Assembly (NCBI RefSeq): GCF_016316925.1
Contig: NZ_JAEEGB010000005.1
Span: 1 to 64,000, forward strand
Origin: Clostridium aciditolerans
Lineage (GTDB): Bacteria > Bacillota > Clostridia > Clostridiales > Clostridiaceae
DNA: 64,000 bases
Direction: 5' to 3'
Position 1 is the first letter of the stretch; the number at the start of each line of letters is the position of its first letter. Below the pieces are notes generated by a model that saw only the letters and a list, made by a program, of their open reading frames with translations, was not told where the DNA came from and did not search any database. Of this stretch, positions 1 through 8,367 are shown in pieces. A program made the position numbers and the translations under genes.

Positions 1-358
1 CTAAATTAGAAGAGCCTTTTATTTTACTATTGTGGCTTACATTATAGAAGAATTATATCACACCCCAATGTTATATTAAAACATTTATGTTAAATAGAGT
101 AATTCATAATATCATATTATTCAATTATATAGAACATTATTCATATCTTATTTCTATACAGTTACATCACACTATCACGGAAGGAGAGAGTCAACACTTT
201 TTTGCATTATATTTCTTCAAATTTTATATAAGAAAAAGCCAAAACGCATAAGTCTACGTCCAGGCTTTCAGAAAATTTAACTAGATTATATACTTTTTTC
301 AATTTTTATCTTTATACATAGCAAGAATGTTATATTATAATTGTAAAGACTATATAAG
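1..358. other. Gene-free left edge
   Basis: This AT-rich stretch has no reading frame with a plausible ribosome binding site. A weak inverted repeat (AAAGCC/GGCTTT, about 235-271) could be a terminator remnant. Nothing else is recognised. Confidence 0.5.
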
Positions 359-592
359 TTAATATATTTGAATAGACAATAAATCCTCACTTTTGTCATT
401 TATATATTTGTAAGAATCGTAAACTCCTTGATTATAAAACTCTGGTGCTAATTCTTCAATAATAAAGTTTAGCATCAAATTTGAGGCCAAATCACCTATT
501 TCTTCTTCTCTTTCATTTATAAAATAATTCTTTATTGCAGAAACCATTTCTTCCTTTTTCTCTTTAGTTAACTTAATTTTACTTTTATTCAT
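359..592 (-). CDS. DUF2164 family protein
   Basis: Small acidic and lysine-rich protein of 77 aa matching the DUF2164 family, whose function is unknown. The pattern seen is an N-terminal 'IKLTKEKKEEMVSAIKNYF' helix, then 'EIGDLASNLMLNFIIEEL', then 'YNQGVYD'. The start is set at 592 because GGAGGT lies 8 nt upstream of that ATG. A longer frame reaching back to 628 would place this Shine-Dalgarno inside the gene. It is monocistronic by appearance. The family call is reasonably sure; the role is not known. Confidence 0.75.
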   Translation of the reverse strand: MNKSKIKLTKEKKEEMVSAIKNYFINEREEEIGDLASNLMLNFIIEELAPEFYNQGVYDSYKYINDKSEDLLSIQIY

Positions 593-782
593 TATACCGT
601 ACCTCCATCTAAAATTATTCTTCTTCATGTTAAGCTACAATAAATTACAAGTATGAACAAAATATTCTAAAATAATTATACCATATATTTGAAAATAATA
701 TTTCTACTTTTTTATCATTGCTTCTTAGATTAATTGATTTATATTAAATCTTAATAAAAAATTATATTACTTCATTTCCATA

Positions 783-1562
783 TCAGTATACACCATTCTT
801 TATACCATCTATGACTTTATTGAATTTTGTTTCATTTAAAATCTCGTGAGTAATAAATTTACCCTTATAGAATACACTGTAAATACTAAAAGCTGATGGC
901 AGATCATTCACCTGTTCCTTATTATCAATCTTAATAATCTCTAATGATATGCCTTCTCTACTTGCCAATTCTCTTAACACTGTATTGGTATAGTATTCGG
1001 TAAAAGGACAACAGTTTGAATAATATACTGTTAAGCCATTTTTATTGCTGCAGACATTTTCTTTAGCAGATTGATTAAAGGTAGGGCTTATGGCATTAGG
1101 ATTATTTTTATAAACTAGCAACTCAAAGTATGGAGGAGCTGTATCGCAAACTTCAAAGCCTTGCCTTATGAAGAACTTTTTATCTGAAATATATGATTTC
1201 TTTTTATTACTTGTAAGAACTACAATTCCATCCTTATCTATAGAGTCTTTCATGCAGTTCTCTAAAAGCCTTTTCCCATATCCCTTTCCTGCATATTGCC
1301 CTGCAACCCAAAAACAATTTATTACCATGTAGTTTGGTGCAGTAATCGGTAGCCAAGCTATATCAGATGGACAGTATTCAATAAAGACTTTATGTTTAAC
1401 ATTAAATTTCTTGAATACATACCCCTTTGAAACTTGTTGTTTTAGCCATTCCTTTTTCTTCAGGTATCCTTCAGTACATTTTTTATCTGATATAGCACAG
1501 CAAATGTGTTCAGCATCAATATTTTCTTTATTTAAAGTTATAATTTCTCCTGAGTCATTCAT
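783..1562 (-). CDS. GNAT acetyltransferase with YoaP-like C-terminal domain
   Basis: 259-aa, two-domain protein. The N-terminal half is a GNAT acyltransferase with the acetyl-CoA loop 'QYAGKGYGKRLLENC' (R/Q-x-x-G-x-G/A type) and 'FFIRQGFEVCD' near its end. The C-terminal about 90 aa resemble the YoaP-like domain, with a 'YYSNCCPFTEYY' motif that carries adjacent cysteines. The start at 1562 is chosen over 1580 because AAAGGAG lies 9 nt upstream of this ATG. The acceptor substrate is unknown. The family assignment is confident and the biochemical role is inference only. Confidence 0.8.
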   Translation of the reverse strand: MNDSGEIITLNKENIDAEHICCAISDKKCTEGYLKKKEWLKQQVSKGYVFKKFNVKHKVFIEYCPSDIAWLPITAPNYMVINCFWVAGQYAGKGYGKRLLENCMKDSIDKDGIVVLTSNKKKSYISDKKFFIRQGFEVCDTAPPYFELLVYKNNPNAISPTFNQSAKENVCSNKNGLTVYYSNCCPFTEYYTNTVLRELASREGISLEIIKIDNKEQVNDLPSAFSIYSVFYKGKFITHEILNETKFNKVIDGIKNGVY

Positions 1563-1758
1563 GTTGGTAACTCCTTTCATTAGTTATATCTATAATAATA
1601 CCACTATGAATGTGACAACAATATGTCATATTACATTATCTTTTTGGCTTACCCATTATAAAAATTATAAGATAAAAATAAAAGAGCATTTCTGCTCTTG
1701 ATATTAAATATAATATTTGAAGTAAGACATAAAAATACCGTAAAATTCAATTGCTTGC

Positions 1759-2106
1759 CTACCATTTATCATCTAATATTTGTTTTCTTTTTACTTTATA
1801 TTCTTCCTCACTTATAATTCCATCCTCCTTAAGTGCTTTAAGCTTTCTCAGCTTTTCGTCAAAACTTTTCTCTTCTCCCTGATAAGAATCAGTTACTTCA
1901 ACATTAGCTTGATACTGCGAAATCTCTTTTTTACTAAAAATATCATAGAGATGAGAACATATGGTCACAATACCTATAAGCACAAATATCAATCCAAGGA
2001 AAACACCCTCGCCACGTGTAATACTTGTTACACCCAAAATTGCAAGCATTATTCCAATTATTATATCACCAATTGATTTTAACTTTATTCTATCCCTTTC
2101 AAACAT
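1759..2106 (-). CDS. Small membrane protein with SHOCT domain
   Basis: 115-aa protein with two hydrophobic helices (about residues 12-28 and 34-52). A short linker follows, then a C-terminal SHOCT domain, seen as 'EKLRKLKALKEDGIISEEEYKVKRKQIL'. SHOCT domains are short C-terminal oligomerisation modules in many Firmicute membrane proteins. AAGGGGAAAG precedes the ATG. No neighbour suggests a partner. The domain call is good and the function is unknown. Confidence 0.8.
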   Translation of the reverse strand: MFERDRIKLKSIGDIIIGIMLAILGVTSITRGEGVFLGLIFVLIGIVTICSHLYDIFSKKEISQYQANVEVTDSYQGEEKSFDEKLRKLKALKEDGIISEEEYKVKRKQILDDKW

Positions 2107-2337
2107 AACACTTTCCCCTTAATCAATTCTTGCTTTTAAAAAACTGATATAATCCTAGATACTTCATTTTTACCATATAATAAAGATAACTCTAGCGAAC
2201 TTATATAATAAAAGTCACTATTTTAACTTTACTAATAATAATTATATCATAGCTGGCATGATAAAAGGGGATTAATTTCCCAATAAATGTGAAACTATTC
2301 ACTTTGGGGCGTCCTATTATTCAATTGTTGAAAATAT

Positions 2338-2784
2338 TTAAAAACTTTTTATTTCTTTCCAATCATCTTCAATATTCTCGGCCATTCTTTTTACTAATTT
2401 ATAGACCATCTCTTTCTCTTCTTCACTAAAATCACTAAAGCAGCTTTCAATGTTCTTGTTTTCTACTTCTACAAGCATTGGATATACATTTAAAGCTTTC
2501 TGCCTAGGATGAAGTCTCCACATTCTCTTATCTTCTTCGTCTCTTACTTTATCTATATAGCCCGCCTCAATTAGCTTTTGTACAGCCTTAGTAGTAGTGG
2601 TTTTATCAACTTTTAAAATATTTGATAAATCTATATGATTAATTCCTGGATTTTCACATATTCTAGTTACAAAAATCATTTGTCCTTTTTGCAGTTTTAC
2701 TTCTTTAAGCTTTATATCATTTATTGATTGCACACATCTAGCAAGGGCTCCTATTTCTCTTAAAATATAACTATTTAGTTTCAA
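2338..2784 (-). CDS. MarR family transcriptional regulator
   Basis: 148-aa winged-helix regulator. Visible parts are the recognition-helix region 'IDLSNILKVDKTTTTKAVQKLIEAGYIDK' and the wing 'DEEDKRMW', typical of MarR dimers. The start is a TTG at 2784, preceded by AAGGAGG 10-11 nt upstream. The upstream in-frame ATG at 2832 overlaps the -10 box of the gene's own promoter and has no Shine-Dalgarno, so it cannot be the start of that transcript. The gene is divergent from mscL, and a perfect palindrome on its -35 box suggests autorepression. The ligand is unknown. Confidence 0.85.
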   Translation of the reverse strand: MKLNSYILREIGALARCVQSINDIKLKEVKLQKGQMIFVTRICENPGINHIDLSNILKVDKTTTTKAVQKLIEAGYIDKVRDEEDKRMWRLHPRQKALNVYPMLVEVENKNIESCFSDFSEEEKEMVYKLVKRMAENIEDDWKEIKSF

Positions 2785-2830
2785 ATGTACTTTACCTCCT
2801 TGAAAACTAATTGAATTTTCAACTTTACTC

Positions 2831-2860
2831 ATTATATACTAGTTTTGTTGAAGGTTCAAC
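2831..2860 (-). promoter_or_regulatory. marR promoter with palindromic operator
   Basis: On the minus strand TTGAAC and TATAAT are separated by exactly 17 bp (-35 at 2854-2859, -10 at 2831-2836). The palindrome GTTGAAGGTTCAAC (2847-2860) covers the -35 box. The geometry is that of an autorepressing MarR operator. It also sits about 80 bp upstream of the divergent mscL start. Confidence 0.7.
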
Positions 2861-2938
2861 TTTATATTGTCTGTTAATAATATATATGTTAATATCAATA
2901 CATTAAAAATACTAAAGATGATTGAAAGAGGTTTTTAT

Positions 2939-3337
2939 ATGTTGAAGGAATTTAAAGAATTTGCTATAAAGGGCAATGTACTAGATTTAGCTATTGGTGT
3001 TGTTATAGGTGGTGCTTTTGGAAAAATAGTTACTTCTTTGGTTAATGATATTATTATGCCCCTTGTAGGTGCTTTAACCGGTGGGGTTAATTTTACATAT
3101 TTAAAATTTACAATTAAAGAAGCTCACGGCAGCGTACCGGCAGTTACCCTTAATTACGGAAATTTTATTCAAAACACTATTGATTTCTTAATTATTGCCT
3201 TTTCTATTTTCTTATTTGTAAAATTAATAAATAAACTTAAAAGAGAAAAGAAAGAGGAAGTTGTTAAAGAAGAGGCTCCAAAACCATCACCAGAAGTTTT
3301 ATTACTTGAAGAAATTAGAGATTTGTTAAAAAAATAA
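2939..3337 (+). CDS. mscL: Large-conductance mechanosensitive channel MscL
   Basis: 132-aa inner-membrane channel that opens on hypo-osmotic shock. It has the family order: N-terminal amphipathic '[23 protein letters not shown]', TM1 '[27 protein letters not shown]', a periplasmic loop, TM2 '[21 protein letters not shown]', and a charged C-terminal helix '[14 protein letters not shown]'. The start at 2939 is preferred because AAAGAGG lies just upstream and the protein then begins at the family's usual point. Length is typical. Confidence 0.95.
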   Translation: MLKEFKEFAIKGNVLDLAIGVVIGGAFGKIVTSLVNDIIMPLVGALTGGVNFTYLKFTIKEAHGSVPAVTLNYGNFIQNTIDFLIIAFSIFLFVKLINKLKREKKEEVVKEEAPKPSPEVLLLEEIRDLLKK

Positions 3338-3412
3338 AGACTGCATCCAAATATTAAATATGGTTATATCATATTTTCGTTGAAAATTAAACTTTTTATT
3401 TTGGAATTTTAA

Positions 3413-3464
3413 TAAATTAAAAGGTGTACCTATACATTTCAGTATAAGTACACCTTTTAATTTA
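3413..3464. terminator. Bidirectional terminator between mscL and the NhaC gene
   Basis: A perfect 17-bp inverted repeat (TAAATTAAAAGGTGTAC and its complement) continues, after one mismatch, into a 5-bp TATAC/GTATA stem with a 6-nt loop. A/T runs on both sides let it end transcription from both convergent genes. Confidence 0.85.
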
Positions 3465-3503
3465 TAGATTTTCAATGTAACGCCCCATAGTCTTCAAATA
3501 TTA

Positions 3504-4958
3504 TTACATAACTTGTTCGGCTAAAGTTTCTTTATTGTCTGATTGATACTTTCTTCCTAACCCAACAAATATCCATAGAAGTCCAATGAATGTCATGGCT
3601 AAAAGATAGTAGCTATTAGAAAAAATATCAAAACCACTTATTTTTACGTTAGTAAATTTATATTGTTGATTTAATCCTTGAGCCATAGTCATAGCACTCA
3701 TCACAAAAACACTACTAAACGGTATAACTACACTCAAATTATGCATCATTCCCACTAAGAAATAGGATCTTCTGGAAGGATGTAAGTTGGCCCTATGTCC
3801 TAAGTTATTGATAAAAGAACTGATTAATAAAATAGCAGGTAATGGTATGCTAGACAACAAAATGTTCGATACTATACAACTAACTCCAATAACCAATTCT
3901 GCCCCTATAGGACTTTGTACAAATTTAAACTTTGTTATCCAATTACTAACTTTCTGAATTCCCTCTCCTCTGACCATAATTTGAATCATGCTAAATAACA
4001 TCATCATGCCGATAACCACATCTACCATGCTATATACACCTTCAAATAAAATTCCACTGATATTTCCTTTTTGAACATTAACAATACCAGTTAGTCCAAA
4101 CAATCCGCTTGCATATCCAATCACAAGGCCTGATAAAATTCCAAGTGTTATTCCTTTAAGTAAATTTTTTGTCTTGACACATACTAACAACAAAATTCCT
4201 AATGGAATTAACATCAATAATCCCTTTGGATTAGATAGTTTCCCAATTGAAATATTACTTTGTACTGCTTCTGCACCATTAGTCTTCATATAAAATAAGA
4301 TTGCTGCAATTAAGCCTGCAAATACGACGTATTTTATCCTATCTGCTAAAACAGTAATAGGATCCGCTGGAATTCCCGTAACGCTATTTGTTTGCATACT
4401 TGCTGCCGTTGCAGTTATTTGGGAGCTAGGTGATATATTATCGCCTAAAAAAATTCCACTGATAATAGCTCCCAATAGAACAGCTGGGTTTGCACCTAAA
4501 ATAATTCCTGGAGGATAAAGAATAGGTACAATAGCATAAATTGCCGTAATTGGTGTTCCACACCCCATAGAAATGACCATGGAAGCTAGAAATATAAATA
4601 AAACAACTGTACCACCGCTCAAATTTAAAGTCTGACTAACCCACACAAATCCTTGCCCTATCTGCCCATAAGATAGTAGTTTTGTAAAACAGCCCATAAA
4701 TACAAAAGTAAATAGCAATTTAGCATTTCCCGGTTGCATAATTCCAGAGATAATTACTTCCCAGTATTTTTCTTTGTCTTTTGCAAATAAAAATCCTACA
4801 AGAATACCAGCCGAACCACCTACTATAACAGATTTCATTGATAGAAAATCATAATTAAAAGCTAAAAACATAGCTATCCCTATATAAATCACAGTAGGTA
4901 AAAAAGAGATTTTTTCTCCGCCAAAAAACTCAAGTTTACTCTTATCTGAATAATTCAT
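3504..4958 (-). CDS. NhaC-family Na+/H+ antiporter
   Basis: 484-aa polytopic membrane protein of the NhaC/ion transporter superfamily with about 11-12 hydrophobic segments. Family features include 'SMGCGTPITAIYAIVPI' and 'GIFLGDNISPSSQITATAAS', the conserved polar core. The start at 4958 is set by AGGAGGAG 6 nt upstream of the ATG. It is the second gene of an operon with the C_GCAxxG_C_C protein (53-bp gap). That operon carries the MocR-type motif at 5598. The substrate could be Na+ or an organic solute such as malate or lactate, since NhaC relatives vary. Confidence 0.8.
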   Translation of the reverse strand: MNYSDKSKLEFFGGEKISFLPTVIYIGIAMFLAFNYDFLSMKSVIVGGSAGILVGFLFAKDKEKYWEVIISGIMQPGNAKLLFTFVFMGCFTKLLSYGQIGQGFVWVSQTLNLSGGTVVLFIFLASMVISMGCGTPITAIYAIVPILYPPGIILGANPAVLLGAIISGIFLGDNISPSSQITATAASMQTNSVTGIPADPITVLADRIKYVVFAGLIAAILFYMKTNGAEAVQSNISIGKLSNPKGLLMLIPLGILLLVCVKTKNLLKGITLGILSGLVIGYASGLFGLTGIVNVQKGNISGILFEGVYSMVDVVIGMMMLFSMIQIMVRGEGIQKVSNWITKFKFVQSPIGAELVIGVSCIVSNILLSSIPLPAILLISSFINNLGHRANLHPSRRSYFLVGMMHNLSVVIPFSSVFVMSAMTMAQGLNQQYKFTNVKISGFDIFSNSYYLLAMTFIGLLWIFVGLGRKYQSDNKETLAEQVM

Positions 4959-5011
4959 TTTACTCCTCCTTCGCACTTTGATATTAATGCCTTTATTCTT
5001 AATCCATTTAG

Positions 5012-5503
5012 CTATTTTACTTGGATTTGTCCATCTTCAATAAGCTCATTCGCAATCCATCTTGCAACTTTTCCAGTGATTGTTATACAGTGTTGCCTTC
5101 TTCCTTCACTTTGAAAATTATCTCCAGTCCATTCCTTTGTGATTACTCTACAGCATGTTGATTTGTATTCATTTTTAATATAGTCATGAAGTTTTTTAGC
5201 TTTTTCAAACATTTTTTCATTCATAGCTTCACCTTTAACTCTACCATATACCATACCAAGAGCCATTTGCCCACCTGAAACTGCACCACATAAACAACCG
5301 GCTTTACCCATACCTATAGGAAATCCACTTGCTAATTTAACGACATTGCTATCGAATGGTTGGCCTAATAAATCGTTAATCGTTTGTACCACCGATTCAC
5401 TGCAGAAAAATGTACCACTTCTAAAAAGTTCTTCTGCATTATCTTGAACTTTATCTAAAAGTTCTTCTTTTGTAATTTCTTTAATACTAACTTCCCTATT
5501 CAT
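5012..5503 (-). CDS. C_GCAxxG_C_C family protein
   Basis: 163-aa protein of the C_GCAxxG_C_C family, probably a redox or metal-cysteine protein of unknown function. Conserved elements are 'FFCSESVVQTI', 'GMGKAGCLCGAVSGG' and the paired cysteines 'STCCRVIT', with one more cysteine near 'RQHC'. GGAGGT lies 9 nt upstream of the ATG. It is the first gene of the operon with the NhaC antiporter, behind a promoter with a motif shared with the MocR/LysR intergenic region. Confidence 0.8.
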   Translation of the reverse strand: MNREVSIKEITKEELLDKVQDNAEELFRSGTFFCSESVVQTINDLLGQPFDSNVVKLASGFPIGMGKAGCLCGAVSGGQMALGMVYGRVKGEAMNEKMFEKAKKLHDYIKNEYKSTCCRVITKEWTGDNFQSEGRRQHCITITGKVARWIANELIEDGQIQVK

Positions 5504-5569
5504 TTGTTTTACCTCCAGCTCCTAATTAATCTAAAAATATTCCTATTTTCCCGGTGTTAACACAGTCCT

Positions 5570-5631
5570 ATTATAGATATCAAACTATACATTAAACAGT
5601 GCCAGATTTGTTAACAGTGATGAGGCCAACT
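5570..5631 (-). promoter_or_regulatory. Promoter with MocR-type motif (copy 1)
   Basis: The 34-nt site at 5598-5631 reads on the plus strand AGTGCCAGATTT, then 14 variable nt, then GGCCAACT. Exactly 22 nt separate it from TATAAT (complement at 5570-5575) of the promoter for the C_GCAxxG_C_C/NhaC operon. The same motif with the same spacing occurs at 12593-12654 next to a MocR gene. Confidence 0.65.
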
Positions 5632-5813
5632 CTTTAGAAAAGGATGTTTTGACAATACAACTATTTCTTTAAACCTTCCATATCCCCTGATAAATCTTAG
5701 CTCTAAGTTTATACTATCGAGTACAGGTTTTTAGATTTTATAAGGATTATTGTAGCTCTATAATATTTTGTAATATAATCCGCTGCATCTATAATTATTT
5801 TCTATATGCAAAC

Positions 5814-5882
5814 AGGCTTCTAAGCTTCAGTTGTCATCTGAAGCTTAGAAGCCTTTATTCATGGAGGGTAGACATCGGATAA
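5814..5882 (+). repeat. Dispersed hairpin repeat, copy B (short form)
   Basis: A perfect 17-bp hairpin (AGGCTTCTAAGCTTCAG, 7-nt loop) is followed by a tail ending ATCGGATAA. It matches the first hairpin and last bases of the longer copies at 9709-9850, 29431-29597 and 37410-37533, but the central GC hairpin is missing. It occupies most of what is otherwise an empty 5504-5961 gap. Confidence 0.7.
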
Positions 5883-5961
5883 ATATTCCTTTTGCCATTA
5901 ATATAATTCCAATAATGACTTAGTGCATCACTTATTAATGCTTTTTAAATACCAGTTAACA

Positions 5962-6864
5962 TTAATCACTAACAAACAATTTTTCTAGGTTATTCCACAA
6001 TTCATCGTTGCTATTTCTTTCTGTTTCCTGAGGATACTTAAAAACATATGTGTTGGTATCACAAATTTTAGAGTAAACTTGAGGTCTTCTTAAACTTATA
6101 TAAGGCCTTTGCTCTCTGTATTTCTGTACCATAGTTATGTCAATTTCAGCATAGAGTATTTGCTCCTTGTCATCAGCTTTTACAACTACATCGCCGTTTG
6201 GATCAACAACTATTGACTCCCCTGCAAAATCCATTTCTCCTTCTTTTCCAACTCTATTACACATTGCTATAAAAATGTTGTTTTGCATAGCAGGAATCCT
6301 GAGCTCCCACTCAAACTTTTCTAATGGTTCATCTTTAACATTTGCAGTAGGAATTATTATTAAATCAGCTCCTTGCAAAGCACATAGCCTGAAACTTTCC
6401 GCTATATGTCTATCGAAGCATACTATTATACCTATTCTTCCAAGGGGAGTATCATATACTCTAAATCCAGTATCAGATGGGGAGTAATAATCTTGCTCAT
6501 AAAATTGATGACATCTCATAATATGAACCATTTTTGACCCTCCCATTATCTTACCATCTGCATTAATAAGTAATGAGGTATCATAATATTTGTTATTTTC
6601 TTTTAAGTATATATTTGGAACTGCTATTATATTGAATTCTTTGCACTTTTCTTGAATTTTTTTTACTTTTTCATCATCAATTGAAAGTACATAATTTGAT
6701 ACATCTACTCCCTCATACTGTGGGAAAAATGGACTTAATTGTAGTTCTGGAAAGCAAATCAACTGCGCTCCATTTTTTGCAGCAGCTTCAATTAGCTGTA
6801 AGGTCTTTTCAAAGTTTTCATTTACATTTTCACCTATTTTCATTTGTGCTAAAGCAATCTTCAC
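5962..6864 (-). CDS. Carbon-nitrogen hydrolase (nitrilase superfamily)
   Basis: 300-aa cytosolic amidase of the nitrilase superfamily, branch like N-carbamoylputrescine amidase. The Glu-Lys-Cys triad is visible: E40 in 'CFPELQLSP', K111 in 'GGSKMVHI' and C149 in 'IIVCFDRH'. The start is taken as GTG at 6864, giving the usual 'VKIALAQMKIG' N-terminus with GGAG 9 nt upstream. An ATG at 6879 would bury that Shine-Dalgarno in the gene. The substrate cannot be told from sequence. It stands alone between a repeat element and the U32 gene. Confidence 0.85.
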   Translation of the reverse strand: MKIALAQMKIGENVNENFEKTLQLIEAAAKNGAQLICFPELQLSPFFPQYEGVDVSNYVLSIDDEKVKKIQEKCKEFNIIAVPNIYLKENNKYYDTSLLINADGKIMGGSKMVHIMRCHQFYEQDYYSPSDTGFRVYDTPLGRIGIIVCFDRHIAESFRLCALQGADLIIIPTANVKDEPLEKFEWELRIPAMQNNIFIAMCNRVGKEGEMDFAGESIVVDPNGDVVVKADDKEQILYAEIDITMVQKYREQRPYISLRRPQVYSKICDTNTYVFKYPQETERNSNDELWNNLEKLFVSD

Positions 6865-6918
6865 AATTATCATCTCCATTTCAAAAATATAGTAGATTGG
6901 TATATAATAATCTTTTCA

Positions 6919-8145
6919 TTATTTATCTTTTTTGCTCTTAATAAGCATATCATCAGCCTTCAATTCTTCCTGACACTGAATCGTAAAAATCATTTGTGCA
7001 GAAGGTGCACTATCTATAGCTTGGCCATTTTCTTTTTTCATATCTTGAAGCCTTATAATCTTGTTCTCTCCCTTTGGAACTAAAACTTCAACGGTATCTC
7101 CATTGTAAACTTTATTTCTTTGTTCTATAGTTGCAATGTGAGATTCCTTATCATAGCTCTTTATAATTCCTACAATATCATAGTCCCGAATATATGCTGA
7201 GCTTTCATAATGCTGCCTGATCTCTTCATCAAAATAAAAACCTGTAGTATAATGTCTGTGACTAGGCTTTAGAAGATAGTCCATCCATTTAGACTCAAAG
7301 CTATAACTCTCTGGATCTTCTATGTATTTATCAATAGCTTCTCTATAGGCTTTTACTACCGACGCAACATAGAATGTACTTTTCATTCTTCCTTCAATTT
7401 TAAGAGAATTGATTCCTGCATTTATAAGCTCAGGAATATGTTCTATCATACACAAATCCTTTGAATTCAGTATATAAGCTCCATTAATATCTTCAGTAAT
7501 TTCATGATATTCTCCTGGCCTCTTTTCTTCCACTAGATGACATTTATATCTACATGGCTGTGCACAAACCCCTCTATTTGAATCTCTACCTGTTAGATAA
7601 TTTGAAAGCATACATCTGCCTGAGTATGCCATACACATTGAGCCGTGAACAAAAGCTTCTATTTCACAGCTTTCAGGAAGTTTTTCTCTGAGCTTCTTAA
7701 AATCTTCCATGCTCATTTCTCTTGCCATAACCACTCTTTTAACGCCAATATTGTGCCAAAATAAAGCGGATTTATAATTTACAGTATTGGCTTGGGTGCT
7801 TAAATGCAGTTCAAGATTAGGCACTATTTCTTTTGCGGTCATAATAATTCCTGGGTCAGCAACTAGTATGGCATCAGCTCCAATATCATATAACTCCCTA
7901 AGATAGTCTTCTAATCCTACTAAATCCTCATTATGAGGAAATATGTTTACTGTTACGTAAACTTTTTTACCTCTAGAATGTGCAAATTCAATTCCCTCTT
8001 TTAATTCTTCAGCAGTAAAATTATCTGCAAAGGCTCTTAGATTTAATTTGCTGCCCCCAAGGTAAACAGCATCAGCACCAAAATTTATAGCTGTCTTAAG
8101 CTTCTCTAAATTCCCTGCTGGAGCTAAAAGTTCTGGTTTATTCAT
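6919..8145 (-). CDS. trhP: U32 family protein, TrhP-like tRNA U34 hydroxylase
   Basis: 408-aa U32 'peptidase' family protein. It starts 'NKPELLAPAGNLEKLKTA', with a TIM-barrel region and the cysteine cluster 'CMAYSGRCMLSNYLTGRD..RGVCAQPCR' expected to hold an Fe-S cluster. Members of this branch (E. coli YegQ/TrhP, B. subtilis YrrO) are known to hydroxylate wobble uridine-34 of tRNAs using prephenate, rather than acting as proteases. AGGAG precedes the ATG. Length is normal for the single-domain form. Exact orthology to TrhP is inferred. Confidence 0.8.
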   Translation of the reverse strand: MNKPELLAPAGNLEKLKTAINFGADAVYLGGSKLNLRAFADNFTAEELKEGIEFAHSRGKKVYVTVNIFPHNEDLVGLEDYLRELYDIGADAILVADPGIIMTAKEIVPNLELHLSTQANTVNYKSALFWHNIGVKRVVMAREMSMEDFKKLREKLPESCEIEAFVHGSMCMAYSGRCMLSNYLTGRDSNRGVCAQPCRYKCHLVEEKRPGEYHEITEDINGAYILNSKDLCMIEHIPELINAGINSLKIEGRMKSTFYVASVVKAYREAIDKYIEDPESYSFESKWMDYLLKPSHRHYTTGFYFDEEIRQHYESSAYIRDYDIVGIIKSYDKESHIATIEQRNKVYNGDTVEVLVPKGENKIIRLQDMKKENGQAIDSAPSAQMIFTIQCQEELKADDMLIKSKKDK

Positions 8146-8300
8146 AACTTACTCTCTCCTCTTCTTTAAATAAAACAATAGTCAATATTACAATCATCAC
8201 TTCGACTTGTCCTACTTCATGCTTAAATTATACCTTATATGATGTTATTATTTTCAATTCTTCATAGAAAAAGTTTAATTACATATTCATAATATTATAG

Positions 8301-8306
8301 TATAAT
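8301..8306 (+). promoter_or_regulatory. -10 box of the first MocR gene
   Basis: TATAAT at 8301-8306, with a weak -35 (ATTACA, 8278-8283) 17 bp upstream. Transcription would begin near 8313. That is consistent with a TTG start at 8368 and not with the in-frame ATG at 8311. Confidence 0.5.
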
Positions 8307-8367
8307 TTATATGCCAAGAAATAAAATCATATTCTGTGCTAGTACAAAAGCAAAGGAGTCGCTTAAA

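Noticed and set aside
6167-6487. 106-aa plus-strand frame inside the nitrilase gene
   Set aside because: Antisense to conserved catalytic-domain sequence and without start signals.
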